Below, one piece after another: positions 5,361 to 6,843 of a DNA stretch of 6,843 nucleotides. The position numbers and the translations under genes are program-made. Source of the DNA: CAXSEA01 sp964235675 (GTDB taxonomy: Bacteria > Armatimonadota > Armatimonadia > Armatimonadales > Capsulimonadaceae); assembly GCA_964235675.1 (NCBI GenBank), contig CAXSEA010000199.1, positions 1 to 6,843 on the forward strand, in the 5' to 3' direction. How positions within the stretch are numbered: position 1 is the first letter of the stretch; each line of letters begins with the position of its first letter. Below the pieces are notes generated by a model that made no database searches, was not told where the DNA came from, and was given only the letters and a program-made list of their open reading frames with translations.

Positions 5361-6506
5361 ATGAAAAAACGCAACCCATTCGCAGGAGCGCTTCTCGGAA
5401 TCGCGATGCTGGGCGGAATCGGCGCGCTGGCGACTCAGCCCGCGCTGGCGCAGGATACGCCCGCCGCTCCCGCCGCACCCACGACGCCTGCCGCTCCCGA
5501 TACGAGCACCACTCAGACTGCGCCAGATACGTCTACGACTCCGGCCGCTCCGGCAACGCCATCGACGCCTGATACGAGCGCCACTCCGGCAGCTCCCGCT
5601 ACACCATCCACGCCGGATGCCAGCGCTACTCCGGCCGCGCCATCGACGCCTGACGCGAGCGCGACGCCCGCCGCACCGGCGACTCCTGACGCTAGCGCCA
5701 CTCCTGCTGCGCCAGCTACGCCGGACACCAGTGCCACTCCTGCTGCACCAGCCACGCCAGACGCTAGTGCGACTCCTGCCACACCGGCGACGCCGGACAC
5801 CTCCGCTACACCGGCTGCCCCGGCAACTCCCGACGCCAGCGCCACACCGGCGACACCGGATGCGACCGCGCCCCCTACCCCTCCGGCCACGCCTGACGCG
5901 ACGGCAACTGCTCCCGCCGCACCTGCGACTCCGGGTGTGACAACTCCTCCTGTGATGCCCGCGCCGCCGTCGGCTATGCCTGCCATGGCTCCGATGACGC
6001 CGGATACGACCAGCGTCGCCGTGCCGCTGACTCAGCTGATTAGCCCGACGCCCGGCGACTATTCGCCTCCGGCGACGCTTTCGACGGGGCCGATCAACAC
6101 ATCGATTAACTATCACGCGCTGACTTATAAGAATCTGAACGAGAACGATCTCCAAGTGGCGGCTACCCTTCACTACTCGGATCGCCAAATCGCCAAGATC
6201 TTAAAGCTCTCGAAAGAGACGGATTTCTCGTTCCTGTCGATCTTGAACCATGTGGCCGATGGCGAGACTTTTCCGATCTTGTGCCGGGAGTACGGCGTGA
6301 GCTTGTCCGCGCTGAAGGACGTCAGCAAAGAGATCAAGCAGGTCGACGATTACGAATCGGCGATTGCCGCGACGGGCACGAACAGCTTCAAGCGACCGAG
6401 CGTCCTTGGCCCCAGCTTCCCTGATCCGGGCTCGGAAGGCTCCGTTTTGGCGGAAACGCCTGACCTGAACCAGCCGCTTCCTGTTCCCGTGATGCACGGC
6501 GGCTAG
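5361..6506 (+). CDS. Exported Thr/Pro/Ala-repeat protein with an unrecognised helical C-terminal domain
   Basis: 381 residues; I do not recognise the family. Residues 1-30 are a Sec signal peptide (KKR, hydrophobic core 8-24, cleavage ALA|Q after residue 30). Residues 31-200 are almost only Thr, Pro, Ala, Ser and Asp, with a regular array at 60-170 built on TPAAPATPDASA. Such stretches usually act as extended, often O-glycosylated stalks across a cell wall or envelope. Residues 200-250 are Pro/Met-rich and then mixed. Residues about 250-340 look like a compact helical domain (ENDLQVAATLHYSDRQIAKI, then SFLSILNHVADGETFPILCREYGVSLSAL), with a two-helix pattern resembling helix-turn-helix repeats and one cysteine, Cys308. 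The tail (341-381) is Pro/Gly-rich. No lipobox, LPxTG motif or membrane anchor is seen. It is the last gene of the likely operon, 63 bp after the second ferritin-like gene and just before a strong terminator, suggesting a partner role for the ferritin-like proteins (inference). Confidence 0.85.
   Translation: MKKRNPFAGALLGIAMLGGIGALATQPALAQDTPAAPAAPTTPAAPDTSTTQTAPDTSTTPAAPATPSTPDTSATPAAPATPSTPDASATPAAPSTPDASATPAAPATPDASATPAAPATPDTSATPAAPATPDASATPATPATPDTSATPAAPATPDASATPATPDATAPPTPPATPDATATAPAAPATPGVTTPPVMPAPPSAMPAMAPMTPDTTSVAVPLTQLISPTPGDYSPPATLSTGPINTSINYHALTYKNLNENDLQVAATLHYSDRQIAKILKLSKETDFSFLSILNHVADGETFPILCREYGVSLSALKDVSKEIKQVDDYESAIAATGTNSFKRPSVLGPSFPDPGSEGSVLAETPDLNQPLPVPVMHGG
5538..5870 (+). 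repeat. Protein-level tandem repeat array (TPAAPATPDASA units)
   Basis: Residues 60-170 of the encoded protein divide without gaps into nine units, each opening with TPA: two of 15 residues (with an extra STP), six of 12 residues, and a final 9-mer. Substitutions are conservative (DAS/DTS, PAAP/PATP, one STP for ATP). At the DNA level the copies differ at many third positions, so codons for Thr, Pro, Ala and Ser are shuffled between units. Confidence 0.85.
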
Positions 6507-6540
6507 CCGCGAGCGGCTACCGGCTTCATTGCATTGCCTG

Positions 6541-6588
6541 ATTCGGCGCTTGAACTCTTTTGATGAAGAGGTCAAGCGCCGAATTTTT
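6541..6588 (+). terminator. Strong rho-independent terminator of the ferritin-like operon
   Basis: Arms 6541-6553 and 6572-6584 pair perfectly over 13 bp (ATTCGGCGCTTGA / TCAAGCGCCGAAT). After one mismatch the stem continues for 5 bp plus a wobble (6555-6560 with 6565-6570) to a TGAT loop. TTTTT runs through 6584-6588. It lies 35 nt after the stop codon of the Pro-rich protein gene. There is no matching T run on the other side, so it acts mainly on plus-strand transcripts. Confidence 0.9.
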
Positions 6589-6592
6589 CTTT

Positions 6593-6843
6593 GGAGAGCT
6601 GGGGGATGGTCCTGATTTCAAGATGGACCTGGTCCCCTCCATTTCTATGGAGGGGCTAAGAGAGGTCGGGAGCGTTTGACGGCAGCTTCGTTGAGCTTGT
6701 CAGATAGGAGTTCCAGACCTACCCTAGCCCCTCCATAGAAATGGAGGGGGAGTTCAGATGAGTTTTTTTAAACTCTCGGAAGAATTTGAAGGAAGTCTTG
6801 TCTTTCTCCTGCTTGGACAAGGATATGGGTAGTAGTTCGGTAT
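6593..6843. other. Non-coding end of the window
   Basis: No credible gene is seen. The main content is the inverted-repeat element at 6634-6749. Beyond it are two simple hairpins: GAGTTT / AAACTC around a TTTT loop at 6760-6775, and CTTGTC / GACAAG (6797-6802 with 6816-6821). To the left, GGTCC / GGACC flank 6608-6628. Any gene these might serve lies beyond the window. Confidence 0.5.
6634..6749. repeat. 116-bp inverted-repeat element made of two opposed palindromes (REPIN- or MITE-like)
   Basis: Positions 6634-6658 and 6725-6749 are perfect 25-bp inverted copies. Each copy is itself a palindrome: CCCCTCCAT and ATGGAGGGG around a 4-nt centre (TTCT in the left copy, AGAA in the right). The similarity continues inwards to 6671 and 6712, for arms of 38 nt with 34 matches, around a 40-nt unmatched centre. 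Two inverted REP-type palindromes with a short spacer is the layout of a REPIN; a small non-autonomous element is the alternative. No target-site duplication is evident and no transposase is present in the window. Confidence 0.75.

Noticed and set aside
5538..5870. CRISPR array or tandem DNA satellite
   Set aside because: The units have no constant repeat and unique spacer; the periodicity is in codons and the DNA copies are not identical.
5513..5986. An elastin- or collagen-like minus-strand frame (repeats of the GVAGVALASGVAGAAG type)
   Set aside because: This pattern is forced by reading the TPAAPATPDASA repeat backwards in another frame. The plus-strand reading has a signal peptide, a ribosome binding site and a folded domain.
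5355..6188. An Arg/Gly/Ser-rich minus-strand frame opposite the Pro-rich protein
   Set aside because: Its repetitive composition is the reverse complement of Thr/Pro/Ala codons. It has no start context or other support.

Overview
The window is GC-rich bacterial chromosome with five convincing protein genes: two on the minus strand in the left half and three in a row on the plus strand in the right half. The best guess for the source is Armatimonadota (Capsulimonas-like), or failing that another lineage rich in DUF1559 pseudopilins such as Planctomycetota. The guess rests on the pseudopilin at 2302-3174, with its FPVFAQAREKAR stretch after the type IV pilin-like helix and its C-terminal H-x9-DG motif. 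No taxonomic marker is present, so the assignment is tentative.

Layout: (1) 117-1922 minus is a full-length NFACT/RqcH-type ribosome quality-control protein. (2) 1923-2301 is non-coding. It must hold the promoter of the NFACT gene and it contains the terminator (2242-2277) of the next gene. (3) 2302-3174 minus is a DUF1559-type pseudopilin with a good Shine-Dalgarno, a candidate promoter with a perfect TTGACA box, and a leader of about 125-130 nt that can fold into two stem-loops. (4) 3175-3611 is a divergent intergenic region. (5) 3612-4448 and 4500-5297 are tandem paralogues, both exported ferritin-like (Ferritin_2-type) proteins with complete E / ExxH / E / ExxH ligand sets. (6) 5361-6506 is an exported protein with a Thr/Pro/Ala-rich repeat linker and a compact helical C-terminal domain that I do not recognise. 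(7) A strong rho-independent terminator at 6541-6588 closes this unit. (8) 6593-6843 is non-coding and carries a 116-bp inverted-repeat element, built from two inverted copies of a palindrome in the manner of a REPIN or small MITE.

The three plus-strand genes look like one transcription unit with spacers of 51 and 63 bp, a candidate promoter near 3456-3483 and the terminator at 6541-6588. Each spacer holds a GC-rich hairpin just before the next ribosome binding site, so the cistrons may be made in unequal amounts. My reading is an extracytoplasmic module of two diverged di-metal ferritin-like proteins plus a surface or wall-spanning partner on a Pro-rich stalk. The export signals, ligand motifs and gene order are seen directly; the joint function is inference. 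This operon, and in particular its third protein, is the best candidate here for something undescribed.
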